The position numbers were made by a program, and so were the translations under genes. Under the pieces are notes generated by a model that saw only the letters and a program-made list of their open reading frames with translations, did not search any database and was not told the origin of the DNA. A stretch of DNA of 46,658 bases from JBBIRT01 sp037441725 (GTDB lineage Bacteria; Desulfobacterota; BSN033; UBA1163), in assembly GCA_037441725.1 (NCBI GenBank), contig JBBIRT010000007.1, positions 1 to 46,658 on the forward strand. The letters run 5' to 3'. Shown piece by piece: positions 7,316 to 15,975 of this stretch; the first letter of the stretch is position 1; each line of letters opens with the position of its first letter.

Positions 7316-7352
7316 TTCCTCCCTTATCCTTATTAAATAAGTGAGGAGGAAT
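7315..7352 (+). other. Compound intercistronic stem-loop
   Basis: An outer perfect stem ATTCCTCC (7315-7322)/GGAGGAAT (7345-7352) encloses an inner stem CTTATT (7329-7334)/AATAAG (7336-7341). It starts at the stop codon of the carboxyltransferase gene and ends 27 bases before the mutase gene. The second arm holds a GGAGG, but the mutase uses its own GAGGAGG at about 7370. No U-tract follows. A segmental mRNA stabiliser or attenuator is possible. Confidence 0.4.
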
Positions 7353-7379
7353 AAGGGATAATGTCAAAGAGGAGGTTAA

Positions 7380-9038
7380 ATGGCTTCATTGGATGAAATC
7401 CAAAAGGAGAAGGAACGGTGGGAAAAGATGGTGTTGGCCAAAAATCCAGTCCCCCCAGCTACGACCACTTCCGGTTTAGATTTGGATGTAATCTACACGC
7501 CCTCCGATCTTGAAGATTTTGACTACCTTCGAGACCTTGGATTTCCAGGTGAATTTCCCTTTACCAGAGGGGTTTACCCCACCATGTACCGTGGAAATCT
7601 TTGGTCTATGCGACAATACGCAGGCTTTGCTGATGCAGAAGAATCCAATAAAAGATTTAAATATCTGCTGAGCCAGGGGCAGACGGGATTGAGTGTGGCC
7701 TTCGATCTTCCAACCCAGATGGGATTCGATTCTGACCATCCCATGGTGAAAAATGAGGTCGGAAGGGTGGGGGTGGCGGTCGATACTCTGAAAGATATGG
7801 AGATCCTGTTTGAGGGGATTCCTTTGGACAAGATTACTACTTCCTTTACTATCAATGCAACGGCTGCCATCATCCTTGCCATGTACCTTACCGTCGCTGA
7901 AAAACAGGGGATCCCTGCAGAAAAGGTTGGAGGAACCTTACAGAATGAAATCCTGAAGGAATATATTGCCCGAGGGACTTATATCTTTCCTCCTCGGCCT
8001 TCTCTCCGATTGGTCGTGGATGTTATCGATTTTTGTAAAGATCGTGTTCCTCGGATGAATACCATTAACTTTTCAGGATACCATGTGAGAGAGGCTGGTG
8101 CAGATGCTATCCAGGAAGCTGCCTACTGTCTTTCAAGTGCCATCACCTATGTGGAAGAGGTGCTTAAAAGGGGAATTGGCATTGATGATTTTGCCCCCCG
8201 AATCGCCTTTCATCTTATCGTTGGCTTGGATTTCTTTGAAGAGATTGCCAAGATTCGGGCTACCCGAAGGCTCTGGGCAAAGATTGCCAAAGAGAGATTC
8301 AAGGCAAAAAATCCAAGGTCAATGATGCTTCGTCTTTTTTGTGGGTCCTCCGCTCGAGAAGCCACTCTAAGAGAACCCCTCAATAATATTATCCGGGCAA
8401 CGATCGATATGATGGGAATAGTTTTCGCAGGGGCTCAATCCGCAAGCATCCTGAGTTACGATGAAGCCTATACCATCCCGACTGAGGAATCTGCCTTAAT
8501 TAGTTTGAGAACTCAACAGATCATTGGATATGAGACGGGAATAACCAAAGTCGTTGATCCCCTCGGTGGATCCTATTACTTAGAGAATCTGACCAACAGG
8601 ATGGAGAAAGAGATCAAGGCCTTGATTGATGAGATCGATTCTGAAGGGGGGATGCTCCGTTGTATTGAAACAGGTCGGATTCAAAATGATTTATTAAAAA
8701 AGGCTTACAAGTCGGATAAGAAGAAACAGAATGGAGAAGTAGTGGTCTTTGGGGTGAACAAGTTCGTTGATGAAAAAAAGAGGGACGAGGAGATCATCCT
8801 CACCCAGATTGATCCCGACCTTTCAAAGAGGCAGATCCATCGACTTCAACAGGTGAGATCAAAAAGAAATGATCGAAAGGTGAGGGAGGCTTTGAATGTC
8901 TTGAAAGAGAAGGCCAAAGGCACTGAGAACCTAGTTCCCTTTATCCAAGAGGCGGTCAGAGAATACGCGACAGTGGGTGAGATCTGTAATACGTTGAGAG
9001 AAGTCTTCGGAGAGCATCAGGAATCAGTGGTGCTTTAA
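7380..9038 (+). CDS. Methylmalonyl-CoA mutase, large catalytic subunit
   Basis: The 552-residue TIM-barrel half of the adenosylcobalamin mutase, which converts (R)-methylmalonyl-CoA and succinyl-CoA. The family signature is clear: RQYAGFADAEESN, GLSVAFDLPTQMGFDSDHP, GTLQNEILKEYIARGTYIFPP, and INFSGYHVREAG. The Tyr of RQYAGF and the Arg of YIARGTY are the residues known to separate methylmalonyl-CoA mutase from isobutyryl-CoA and 2-hydroxyisobutyryl-CoA mutases, so methylmalonyl-CoA is the likely substrate. There is no B12 domain at the end; it is supplied by the next gene 13 bases later. A perfect ribosome site (GAGGAGG) precedes the ATG. Confidence 0.93.
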   Translation: MASLDEIQKEKERWEKMVLAKNPVPPATTTSGLDLDVIYTPSDLEDFDYLRDLGFPGEFPFTRGVYPTMYRGNLWSMRQYAGFADAEESNKRFKYLLSQGQTGLSVAFDLPTQMGFDSDHPMVKNEVGRVGVAVDTLKDMEILFEGIPLDKITTSFTINATAAIILAMYLTVAEKQGIPAEKVGGTLQNEILKEYIARGTYIFPPRPSLRLVVDVIDFCKDRVPRMNTINFSGYHVREAGADAIQEAAYCLSSAITYVEEVLKRGIGIDDFAPRIAFHLIVGLDFFEEIAKIRATRRLWAKIAKERFKAKNPRSMMLRLFCGSSAREATLREPLNNIIRATIDMMGIVFAGAQSASILSYDEAYTIPTEESALISLRTQQIIGYETGITKVVDPLGGSYYLENLTNRMEKEIKALIDEIDSEGGMLRCIETGRIQNDLLKKAYKSDKKKQNGEVVVFGVNKFVDEKKRDEEIILTQIDPDLSKRQIHRLQQVRSKRNDRKVREALNVLKEKAKGTENLVPFIQEAVREYATVGEICNTLREVFGEHQESVVL

Positions 9039-9051
9039 AGGAGCGAGAAAG

Positions 9052-9456
9052 ATGGCGGTTCGTGTTTTAATTGCAAAACCAGGGCTTGATGGACATGATA
9101 AAGGTGCCAAGACCGTGGCCATGGCCCTCAAAGATGCAGGGATGGAGGTGATCTATACAGGACGGCGCCAAAGTATAGATCAGATTATTCATACAGCGAT
9201 TCAAGAAGGAGTCGATATTATTGGATTAAGCATCCTCTCAGGCGTCCACCTTGAGATCACAGGGGAGTTATTAGAGAGGATGAGGGAAAAAGGGATTGAA
9301 TCCATCCCTGTAGTGGTGGGAGGGGTGATTCCAAAAAAAGACATCCCCATCCTCAAGGGGATGGGTGTGGAGGAAGTCTTTCCCATTGGTTCCACCTTTG
9401 AGGAGATAATTCAGGGAATAGAAAAGATCGTCGGCAGGAAATCTGGAGATTTATGA
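9052..9456 (+). CDS. Methylmalonyl-CoA mutase, cobalamin-binding subunit
   Basis: A 134-residue stand-alone B12-binding domain. It contains the base-off/His-on motif DGHDKGAK near residue 13, whose His replaces dimethylbenzimidazole as the lower cobalt ligand, followed by GLSILSG and VVVGGVIP, which contact the corrin and its nucleotide tail. It forms the complex with the large subunit encoded immediately upstream. The split architecture is common in archaea, Firmicutes and deltaproteobacteria. Its stop codon overlaps the start of the MaoC gene in ATGA, so the mutase and beta-oxidation genes are translationally coupled. Confidence 0.93.
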   Translation: MAVRVLIAKPGLDGHDKGAKTVAMALKDAGMEVIYTGRRQSIDQIIHTAIQEGVDIIGLSILSGVHLEITGELLERMREKGIESIPVVVGGVIPKKDIPILKGMGVEEVFPIGSTFEEIIQGIEKIVGRKSGDL

Positions 9457-9863
9457 ATCAGGAACTAAGAATTGGTCAAAGGGCTGAGATATCAAAGAAG
9501 ATCACGGAGAGTGATCTCACCCTGTTTGCAGCTGTCACAGGTGACTTCAATCCAGTCCATTTCGACCCCATCTATGCGGCACAAACAAGGTTTAAAGAGA
9601 GAATTGTCCATGGGATGGTCCTCGCAGGTTTGATCTCCGGGGTGATCGGAATGAAACTTCCGGGACCTGGAACAATCTACCTTCAGCAAACCCTCCAATT
9701 CATAGCTCCTGTAAAGGTAGGAGAGGTGGTGACGGCAAGCGTTGAAGTGATCGAACTTCTTGAAAAGGATCGGGTGCGACTGAAGACAACGTGTATCAAA
9801 CAGGATGGGGGGGTGGCCCTTGAAGGGGAAGCCCTTGTCATTGCCCCCAAGAGTGGGAGGTAA
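9453..9863 (+). CDS. MaoC-like (R)-specific enoyl-CoA hydratase
   Basis: A 136-residue single hot-dog-domain hydratase. The hydratase-2 motif is present as AVTGDFNPVHFDPIYA, with the catalytic Asp and His, followed by ERIVHGMVLAGLISG. Such enzymes hydrate trans-2-enoyl-CoA to (R)-3-hydroxyacyl-CoA, or dehydrate it. The cluster also has a crotonase, which gives the (S) isomer, so the two probably act on different intermediates or allow epimerisation of hydroxyacyl-CoAs. The start overlaps the upstream stop as ATGA, and the gene ends three bases before the next start codon. Confidence 0.87.
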   Translation: MNQELRIGQRAEISKKITESDLTLFAAVTGDFNPVHFDPIYAAQTRFKERIVHGMVLAGLISGVIGMKLPGPGTIYLQQTLQFIAPVKVGEVVTASVEVIELLEKDRVRLKTTCIKQDGGVALEGEALVIAPKSGR

Positions 9864-9866
9864 GAT

Positions 9867-10643
9867 TTGGAGACGGTTATCCTTGAATATGATGGGCCGA
9901 TTGGGATCCTAAAATTTAATCGTCCAGAGGTCCTCAATGCCCTCAACCGTCAGGTCTTCTCCGAATTGATGTCTGTCTTGTCTCGGATTGAAAGAGAGAG
10001 GTTCCTGAAGGTATTAATCTTGACAGGGTCAGGGGATAAAGCCTTTGTGGCAGGGACAGACATTACAGAGATGGAGAACCTATCCTGCTTCGAAGCGAGG
10101 GAGTTTGCTCTTCTTGCTCGTCAGGCCATTGATAAAATCTATAGTCTGGATTGCCCTGTGATTGCAGCGATTAATGGATTTGCCTTGGGAGGTGGATGTG
10201 AAGTGGCCCTGGCCTGCGATATCCGAATCGCCTCTGAGAAGGCAAAATTGGGGCAGCCAGAAACAAACCTGGCCATCCTTCCTGGATCAGGAGGGACTCA
10301 GAGACTTCCTCGATTGATCGGTCTTTCGAAGGCGAAGCAGTTGATCTTTACGGGGGAAATCATTGATGCAAAGAGGGCCCTTGAACTTGGCCTGGTAGAT
10401 CTCGTCGTTCCTCATGATCAATTGATGACAGAAGCGAAGAAAATGGCTTCCACAATTTCCAATAAGTCTAAAATCTGTCTGGTCCTGGCAAAGTCTGCGA
10501 TCAATCGTGGTTGGGATATGGATTTAAAAACAGCCCTAGATTATGAGATCGAGTGCTTTTCGCAATGTTTTGCGACAAAGGATCAGAAGGAAGGAATGAG
10601 GGCGTTTTTAGAAAAGAGGAAGCCAAATTTTAAAGACGAATAG
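9867..10643 (+). CDS. Enoyl-CoA hydratase (crotonase family)
   Basis: A 258-residue crotonase. The oxyanion-hole segment AGTDITEM and the active-site segment GGGCEVALACDIRIAS then LGQPETNLAILPGSGGTQRL are present, including both acid/base Glu residues needed for hydration. A true enoyl-CoA hydratase is therefore likelier than an isomerase or decarboxylase. The start is a TTG at 9867 with GTGGGAGG seven bases upstream, overlapping the end of the MaoC gene's coding region; no better ATG is nearby. It is followed 20 bases later by the hydroxyacyl-CoA dehydrogenase that uses its product. Confidence 0.9.
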   Translation: METVILEYDGPIGILKFNRPEVLNALNRQVFSELMSVLSRIERERFLKVLILTGSGDKAFVAGTDITEMENLSCFEAREFALLARQAIDKIYSLDCPVIAAINGFALGGGCEVALACDIRIASEKAKLGQPETNLAILPGSGGTQRLPRLIGLSKAKQLIFTGEIIDAKRALELGLVDLVVPHDQLMTEAKKMASTISNKSKICLVLAKSAINRGWDMDLKTALDYEIECFSQCFATKDQKEGMRAFLEKRKPNFKDE

Positions 10644-10663
10644 ATCGCTAAAGGAGAGGAGAG

Positions 10664-11509
10664 ATGGATATCCAACGAATCTTCATTCAGGGGGCAGGGA
10701 CCATGGGAAGTGGCATTGCTCAGGTTTCTGCTCAGGCAGGTTTTAAAGTGATCCTGATGGATTTAAGTAGAGAATTAGTTCAAAGGGGAATGAGCTCCAT
10801 TGAGAAGAGCCTCCAGCGGGGAATTGAGAAGGGAAAGATGAAATCAGAAGAAAAGGCAGCAATCCTTTCCAGGATTGTAGCCGTTACAGAGGTTGAGGAG
10901 GCGAAAAAGGCAGACCTGGCTATTGAAGCCGTCTTTGAAGACCTGGAAATTAAAAAGAAGGTTTTTAAGACATTGGATGAGATTTGTCCTCCCCATACCC
11001 TCTTAGCCTCCAATACCTCTGCCCTTCCAATTGCAGCCATGGCCTCTGCTACTAAAAGACCAGATAAGGTCTTGGGGCTTCATTTCATGAATCCTGTGCC
11101 GGTCATGCGAGGGGTTGAGATCATCCGGGCAATGACCACTTCGGATGAAACGATGAGGTTAGGAAGAGAATTTATTAAACGATTGGGGAAAGAGGTGGTT
11201 GAAGCAGTCGATTATGCAGGTTTCATTGTTAGCAGGATCTTAGATGCCATGCTTAATGAAGCGGTCAGATGTGTGATGGATGGGAACAGGCCAGAAGAGG
11301 TCGATAAGGCAATGAAGATCTGTACCAATTTCCCTATGGGTCCGTTGGAGCTGATCGATTTGGCCGGGGCCGATATTGTGCTCCATGGTCTTGAAACCAT
11401 GGAAAAGGATTTTGGAGATCGATTTCATCCTGCGCATCTGCTTCTTCAGATGGTTCGTGCCGGACATTTAGGAAGAAAGAGTGGAAAAGGATTTTATAAT
11501 TATAATTAA
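10664..11509 (+). CDS. 3-hydroxyacyl-CoA (3-hydroxybutyryl-CoA) dehydrogenase
   Basis: A 281-residue NAD-dependent dehydrogenase. Residues 9-30 form the Rossmann start GAGTMGSGIAQVSAQAG; an Asp ending the second strand (ILMDL) indicates NAD. Further motifs are SNTSALPI, the catalytic-His segment LHFMNPVPVM and, after the linker, the C-terminal helical domain with DYAGFIVSRILDAMLNEA and a final GRKSGKGFYNYN. The length is that of the short-chain Hbd type rather than a multifunctional FadB. It oxidises (S)-3-hydroxyacyl-CoA from the upstream crotonase to the ketone used by the thiolase. A strong ribosome site AAAGGAGAGGAGAG precedes the ATG. Confidence 0.92.
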   Translation: MDIQRIFIQGAGTMGSGIAQVSAQAGFKVILMDLSRELVQRGMSSIEKSLQRGIEKGKMKSEEKAAILSRIVAVTEVEEAKKADLAIEAVFEDLEIKKKVFKTLDEICPPHTLLASNTSALPIAAMASATKRPDKVLGLHFMNPVPVMRGVEIIRAMTTSDETMRLGREFIKRLGKEVVEAVDYAGFIVSRILDAMLNEAVRCVMDGNRPEEVDKAMKICTNFPMGPLELIDLAGADIVLHGLETMEKDFGDRFHPAHLLLQMVRAGHLGRKSGKGFYNYN

Positions 11510-11539
11510 TTTAAGGATCAGATGTAGGACAGGGGTTAA

Positions 11540-12316
11540 ATGATGAAGACGATGGATCTCTTTAGTTTAAAAGGGAGGACAGCGATTGTAACAGGTGGGG
11601 CAAAGGGACTAGGTTTACAGATGGCCTTAGGGTTGGCTGAAGCTGGAGCTGATGTCGTCCTCTGTTCCAGAAAATTGGAGCGATGTCAAGAGGCCGCACG
11701 ACAGATTGAATCATTAGGGGTAAAGGCATTGGCCCTTCGTTGTGATATAACCCATACGGATGAGGTGGATCAGGTTGTAAAGGAGACTTTAAAAGAGTTT
11801 GGAAAGATCGATATCCTGATTAATAATTCGGGAAGAACCTGGGGAGCTCCTGTTGAAGAGCTTAAGGTTGAAGATTGGAAAAAGGTGATTGATTTAAATA
11901 TCACCGGAACATTTCAGTTTACCCAAAGGGTCGGGAGAGAGATGATCCGGCAGGGAGGTGGAAAGATCATCAACATCGCCTCTTATGCAGGGTTAATCGG
12001 GACGGATCCTGACTATTTGAACGCGATTGCTTACAATACAAGCAAGGGAGCACTTATTGCTTTTACAAAAGACCTTGCAGTGAAGTGGGCGAAATATGGG
12101 ATCTATGTCAATGCCATTTCTCCCGGCTGGTTTGTTACTGAGATGACAAAATGGAGTACAGAACATCAAGGAAAGAAGATGATGGATCGCCTCCTCATTA
12201 AGAGATTTGGGGGGGAGAATGATCTGAAAGGATCAGTGGTCTTTCTTGCTTCAAAGGCATCGGATTATATGACAGGCCACATTCTTTGTGTAGATCTAGG
12301 TCTTCCACCAATCTAA
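11540..12316 (+). CDS. Classical short-chain dehydrogenase/reductase
   Basis: A 258-residue SDR with an intact active site: TGGAKGLG (cofactor loop), NNSG, the tetrad Asn in IDLNITGTF, catalytic Ser in INIASYAG and YNTSK (Tyr, Lys). The basic residues after the second strand (CSRKLER) suggest NADP preference, though this is weak evidence. Its place between 3-hydroxyacyl-CoA dehydrogenase and thiolase suggests that it acts on a hydroxyacyl- or ketoacyl-CoA; with the MaoC hydratase it could handle (R)-3-hydroxyacyl-CoAs. Two start codons, ATGATG, lie behind AGGGG. Confidence 0.88.
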   Translation: MMKTMDLFSLKGRTAIVTGGAKGLGLQMALGLAEAGADVVLCSRKLERCQEAARQIESLGVKALALRCDITHTDEVDQVVKETLKEFGKIDILINNSGRTWGAPVEELKVEDWKKVIDLNITGTFQFTQRVGREMIRQGGGKIINIASYAGLIGTDPDYLNAIAYNTSKGALIAFTKDLAVKWAKYGIYVNAISPGWFVTEMTKWSTEHQGKKMMDRLLIKRFGGENDLKGSVVFLASKASDYMTGHILCVDLGLPPI

Positions 12317-12351
12317 CGGGAAAACATAGAAAATTAAGAAAAGAGGTTAAA

Positions 12352-13569
12352 ATGGATAAAAAGGATATTGTGATGGTCAGTGCGGTGAGGACTCCTTTTG
12401 GCCGATATGGGGGATCGTTAAAGGAGTTTGATTACTTTGATCTTGGTGCCATTCCCATGAAGGAGGTTTTAAGAAGGGTAGGTCTGGAGCCAGGGATTGT
12501 CAATGAGGTCTTCTGGGGAGTTGGAGATACCTCTGTCTGTAAAGATGTCTATACGCCTGTAGCCGCCAGACAGACTTTACTCAAAGCAGGATTGCCTCCT
12601 GAAACACCTTCAATCAGTCTGGATAAGGCCTGTGTTTCAGCTATGTCAGCGATCAAACTTGGGGCTATGGCTATCAGACTTGGTGAAATTGAAGTCGCCC
12701 TTGGAGGGGGAGCAACTTCCTTCAGTCAAGAACCATTAATTGTCAGGGGGCTCAGGTTTAGTGGTTTTCGGCTCGGGGATGTGAAGATGGAAGATCCCCT
12801 ATTCGAATTAGGCTATAAAGACTACAATCCTGTTTCCGTGGATACAGATCATGTTGCTGAGGAATATGGCATCTCAAGAATGGAGCAGGATGAGTGGGCA
12901 TTGAGGAGTCACCAGAATTATGGCAAGGCATGGAAAGAAGGGAAATTTAAAGATGAGATCATTCCTCTCCCTATTTCCCAGAAAGGGAAAGAACCTTACC
13001 TCCTTGAGATCGATGAGCAGTATCGTGAAGATACCACTCTCGAGAAGCTCTCTAAGCTGAAACCGATTTATGGATGCAAGGCCATCACGGCAGGCAATGC
13101 CCCAGGCCTCAATGATGGTGCCACTGCCATCCTGATCATGACCCGGGAGAAGGCTGAAAAACTTCATTTAAAACCCATTGGAACGATTGTGGCCATGACC
13201 TCCATCGCCATCCATCCGAATCGGATGCCCGAAGGTCCTGGGGTGGCTATTCAAAAGGTTCTGGATCTGGCCAAGATTAAATTGGATCAAATTGATGTGA
13301 TCGAGATCAATGAGGCCTTTGCAGCCGTCCCTCTCGTGAGTATTGAGCTTCTCTGCAAACGGGATAAGGGTTTATCAAAAGAGATACAGAAGAAGACAAA
13401 TATTAATGGAAGTGCGATCGCCATTGGTCACCCCAACACCGCCAGTGGTGCCAGGATCATGATGACCCTAGCCTATGAATTGAGAAGGCGCAAAGGAGGG
13501 TATGCTGTTGGTGCCATCTGTGGGGGACTGGCCCAGGCGGATGCCTGTGTCATTCGATATGAGGAATAG
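12352..13569 (+). CDS. Thiolase (acetyl-CoA C-acyltransferase)
   Basis: A 405-residue thiolase. The nucleophilic Cys94 lies in DKACVSAMSA, with EINEAFAAVPL, the His motif IAIGHPNTASGAR, and the second Cys in AICGGLAQADAC. It cleaves 3-ketoacyl-CoA to acetyl-CoA and a shortened acyl-CoA. The start is the ATG at 12352 behind AAGAGG; a longer in-frame extension from 12286 would overlap the SDR and has no family similarity. The last Cys motif reads CGGLAQAD instead of the usual C-x-G-x-G-x-G, a modest divergence. The acyl-CoA dehydrogenase pseudogene begins four bases after its stop. Confidence 0.9.
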   Translation: MDKKDIVMVSAVRTPFGRYGGSLKEFDYFDLGAIPMKEVLRRVGLEPGIVNEVFWGVGDTSVCKDVYTPVAARQTLLKAGLPPETPSISLDKACVSAMSAIKLGAMAIRLGEIEVALGGGATSFSQEPLIVRGLRFSGFRLGDVKMEDPLFELGYKDYNPVSVDTDHVAEEYGISRMEQDEWALRSHQNYGKAWKEGKFKDEIIPLPISQKGKEPYLLEIDEQYREDTTLEKLSKLKPIYGCKAITAGNAPGLNDGATAILIMTREKAEKLHLKPIGTIVAMTSIAIHPNRMPEGPGVAIQKVLDLAKIKLDQIDVIEINEAFAAVPLVSIELLCKRDKGLSKEIQKKTNINGSAIAIGHPNTASGARIMMTLAYELRRRKGGYAVGAICGGLAQADACVIRYEE

Positions 13570-13573
13570 TTCA

Positions 13574-14701
13574 ATGCGGATTCATATTTCTGAGGATCAA
13601 AAACAACAGATTGAAAGGGTAAGGGCCATTGCTAAAAGGATTGCTATACGGAACCGGGAGATCGACTAGACATCCGAATTCCCTTGGGACATCTTTCATA
13701 CCTTTAGAGAAAATCATGTATTAGATCTTCCTATTCCTTTGGAATTTGGAGGGGGTGGGGCCCATAGTCTCACCTGTTGCCTCGTGCTGGAGGAGATTGC
13801 TCGTTTTTCTCCTGCCTCTGCCCACATGCTTGCAGGACACTGGTTAGGTTATACTCCTCTTGAACTGTTTTGTAATCCCCGTCAGAGAGAAAAATATTTT
13901 CCAAGACTTCGATCTGAGATGGCAGCCTTCTCCCTCACCGAGCCATCAGCAGGTTCTGATGCAGGTGGCGTGATCACAGAAGCCCGAAAGGAAGGAAATC
14001 ATTTTATCCTGAACGGAACAAAGATTTACTGTACCCAGGGACATGTGGCTAGTGTGATTACCGTATTTGTAAAAACGGATCCTCAGAGGGGGGTCAAAGG
14101 ATTGAGCGCCTTTATCATTGAAAAGGAGTTTTCTGGTTTCTCCATTGGAAAGATAGAGGATCAAATGGGTATGCGGGGGACTCCTGCAGCAGAGCTGATT
14201 TTTCAGGATTGTTTAGTTCCTGAGGAAAATCTTCTTGGGCAGGAAGGAGAGGGATTTAATATTGCCATGCAAACCCTGGATCGGACCAGGCCAAAGGATG
14301 CAGCCATCTCCGTTGGAATCGGCCAGGGTGCCTTGGATTATGCTTTAGAGTATGTCAAAAAGGGCAGATTAATGACAGAGCCCTTAACAAAATCACAAGG
14401 GGTCCATTTCTTATTGTCTGATATGGCCATTGCCATTGAGGCGGCAAGGTTATTGGTCTATGAGGCAGCCTCCTTTATTGATGAAGGAAAAGTCAGCACC
14501 AAGCATTCAGCCATGGCAAAATGTTTTGCCACCGATATGGCCATGAGGGTCACAGATCAAGTCCTGGACATCTTAGGGGCTGAAGGATTATTGGGAGAAC
14601 ATCCCATCGAGATGTTTATGCGAGATGCCAAATTGTTACAAATCCTTGAGGGGACCAATCAAATCCAGAGGGTAATCATCTCCCGACATCTCTTGGGATG
14701 A
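13574..14701 (+). pseudogene. Acyl-CoA dehydrogenase interrupted by an in-frame TAG
   Basis: The frame starts at an ATG with GAGGAAT upstream and reads 31 typical acyl-CoA dehydrogenase N-terminal residues ending NREID. A TAG follows at 13667-13669, then the same frame continues without shift as TSEFPWDIF and on to 14701. Family members have a sense codon here (EID-Arg/Lys-T-x-EFPW), so one base change from AAG would explain it. The rest is well kept: LTEPSAGSDAGG, GTKIYCTQGHVAS, MGMRGTPAAEL and the catalytic Glu of ILEGTNQIQR. Full length would be 375 residues, normal for the family. The remainder lacks decay, so the stop is recent, a sequencing error, or tolerated. A restart downstream would lose part of the N-terminal helical domain. 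Confidence 0.8.
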
Positions 14702-14758
14702 AATTCTTTATTTGAATTTTTTAAAATTTATTTGATGAGCCATTGGGGAGATAAACCG

Positions 14759-15883
14759 GTGGAATTTGAACTGACCGAAACTCAAAAGGATATTCAGAAG
14801 GCAGCCAGGGAGTTTGCTGAAAAGGAATTTGATTCTGACCTGGCATTAGAGTTGGAGAAGGAACAGAAGTTTCCAAAATCGATTTTTGAAAAGGCCTGTC
14901 AATTGGGTTTCATTGGAATCGAATATCCTGAATCCTATGGGGGGCAATCTTTTGGTCTATTTGAAGACATTCTGGTCATTGAGGAATTTACTAAAAAGGA
15001 CTCAGGGATCGGTATTGCTCTAAGCCTAACGGATTTAGGAGCCTCCGTCCTCCTGAAACACGGGGATGAAAAGCAGAAGAGAGAGCTATTAATTCCAATC
15101 ACCCAGGGGAAAGGGTTCCTACCTGTGGCCCTTCTTGAGTCAATGGATGGGGAAGGCCAGACCCCGATGATCATCAAGAGACGAGATGGATCAGGAGGAT
15201 ATCTCATCTCCGAGGGAAAGTCATGGGTAACGTATGGCTCCCTCAGCCAATTCATTATTGTTCTAAATAGAGGGTCAAATTTTGGTTTGTTGATAGAGAA
15301 GGGTTGGAAGGGAGTGAAGATCACCGGGTTGAAGAAGCTGATGGGCATGAGGATTTCTCCAACCGATGAAATGGTGTTCAATCAGGTGGAGATTCCAGAG
15401 GGCAACGCCCTTCCAAATTCGATGGAGGAACAAGATCCCCTCTCAACCTACCTTCAGGTCTATCGAATTAAGACCTCTGGCCAGGCCTTAGGAATTTCTC
15501 AGGGGGCATTTGACCAGGCCTTAAAGCACGCAAAGGAGAGGGAACAATTCGGCCGAAAGATTGCACAGTTTCAAGGCATCCAATTTATGTTGGCTGATCT
15601 CTATACCCAGATTGAAGCTGCAAGAAATCTTGTTTATCGAGCCGCATGTGGATATGATGCGAAATCTCCAGACTTAGAGAAGCTCTCTTTGGTTACAAAA
15701 CTCTTTACAACCGAGGTTGCTGTTAAAACAACGATTGATGCCATTCAGATTCATGGAGGTGTGGGATTAATGAAGGAGTATTCGATGGAACGAAGGCTAA
15801 GGGATGCAAAGACCATCCAAAATCTTAAAGAGTCTAATTTAGTTCAGAGGGCATTGATTTCCAGGAAAATTGTCTCAATATAA
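14759..15883 (+). CDS. Acyl-CoA dehydrogenase-like protein with altered active site
   Basis: A 374-residue acyl-CoA dehydrogenase-fold flavoprotein with the three-domain order: helical N-terminus (ELTETQKDIQKAAREFAEKEF), middle beta domain, and C-terminal helices with EREQFGRKIAQFQGIQF and IHGGVGLMKEYSMERRLRDAK. The start is a GTG with TGGGGAG eight bases upstream; 14735 is a weaker alternative. At the usual catalytic position, where EGT-x-x-IQR is expected, it has LKESNLVQR, so Lys357 replaces Glu. The alternative helix-G site (as in isovaleryl-CoA dehydrogenase) reads VYRIK, also without Glu. The middle domain is degenerate (LLESMDGEGQ for LTEP-x-AGSD). It may be a non-catalytic partner of the upstream dehydrogenase, or use Glu358. 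Confidence 0.85.
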   Translation: MEFELTETQKDIQKAAREFAEKEFDSDLALELEKEQKFPKSIFEKACQLGFIGIEYPESYGGQSFGLFEDILVIEEFTKKDSGIGIALSLTDLGASVLLKHGDEKQKRELLIPITQGKGFLPVALLESMDGEGQTPMIIKRRDGSGGYLISEGKSWVTYGSLSQFIIVLNRGSNFGLLIEKGWKGVKITGLKKLMGMRISPTDEMVFNQVEIPEGNALPNSMEEQDPLSTYLQVYRIKTSGQALGISQGAFDQALKHAKEREQFGRKIAQFQGIQFMLADLYTQIEAARNLVYRAACGYDAKSPDLEKLSLVTKLFTTEVAVKTTIDAIQIHGGVGLMKEYSMERRLRDAKTIQNLKESNLVQRALISRKIVSI

Positions 15884-15975
15884 TTGGGCAAATTTAAAAG
15901 TACAAAGAGAAGAGGCATGCAATAAGGATCGTTCAACTTCGTTTCAGTTTAAATCTAAATTAAGAAGGAGGAGTT

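Noticed and set aside
13667..13669. TAG in the acyl-CoA dehydrogenase as a pyrrolysine codon
   Set aside because: Other genes here (thiolase, crotonase, the 162-aa protein) end in TAG as a normal stop, no pyl genes are in the window, and the site is not one where pyrrolysine is known. Nonsense mutation or sequencing error is simpler.
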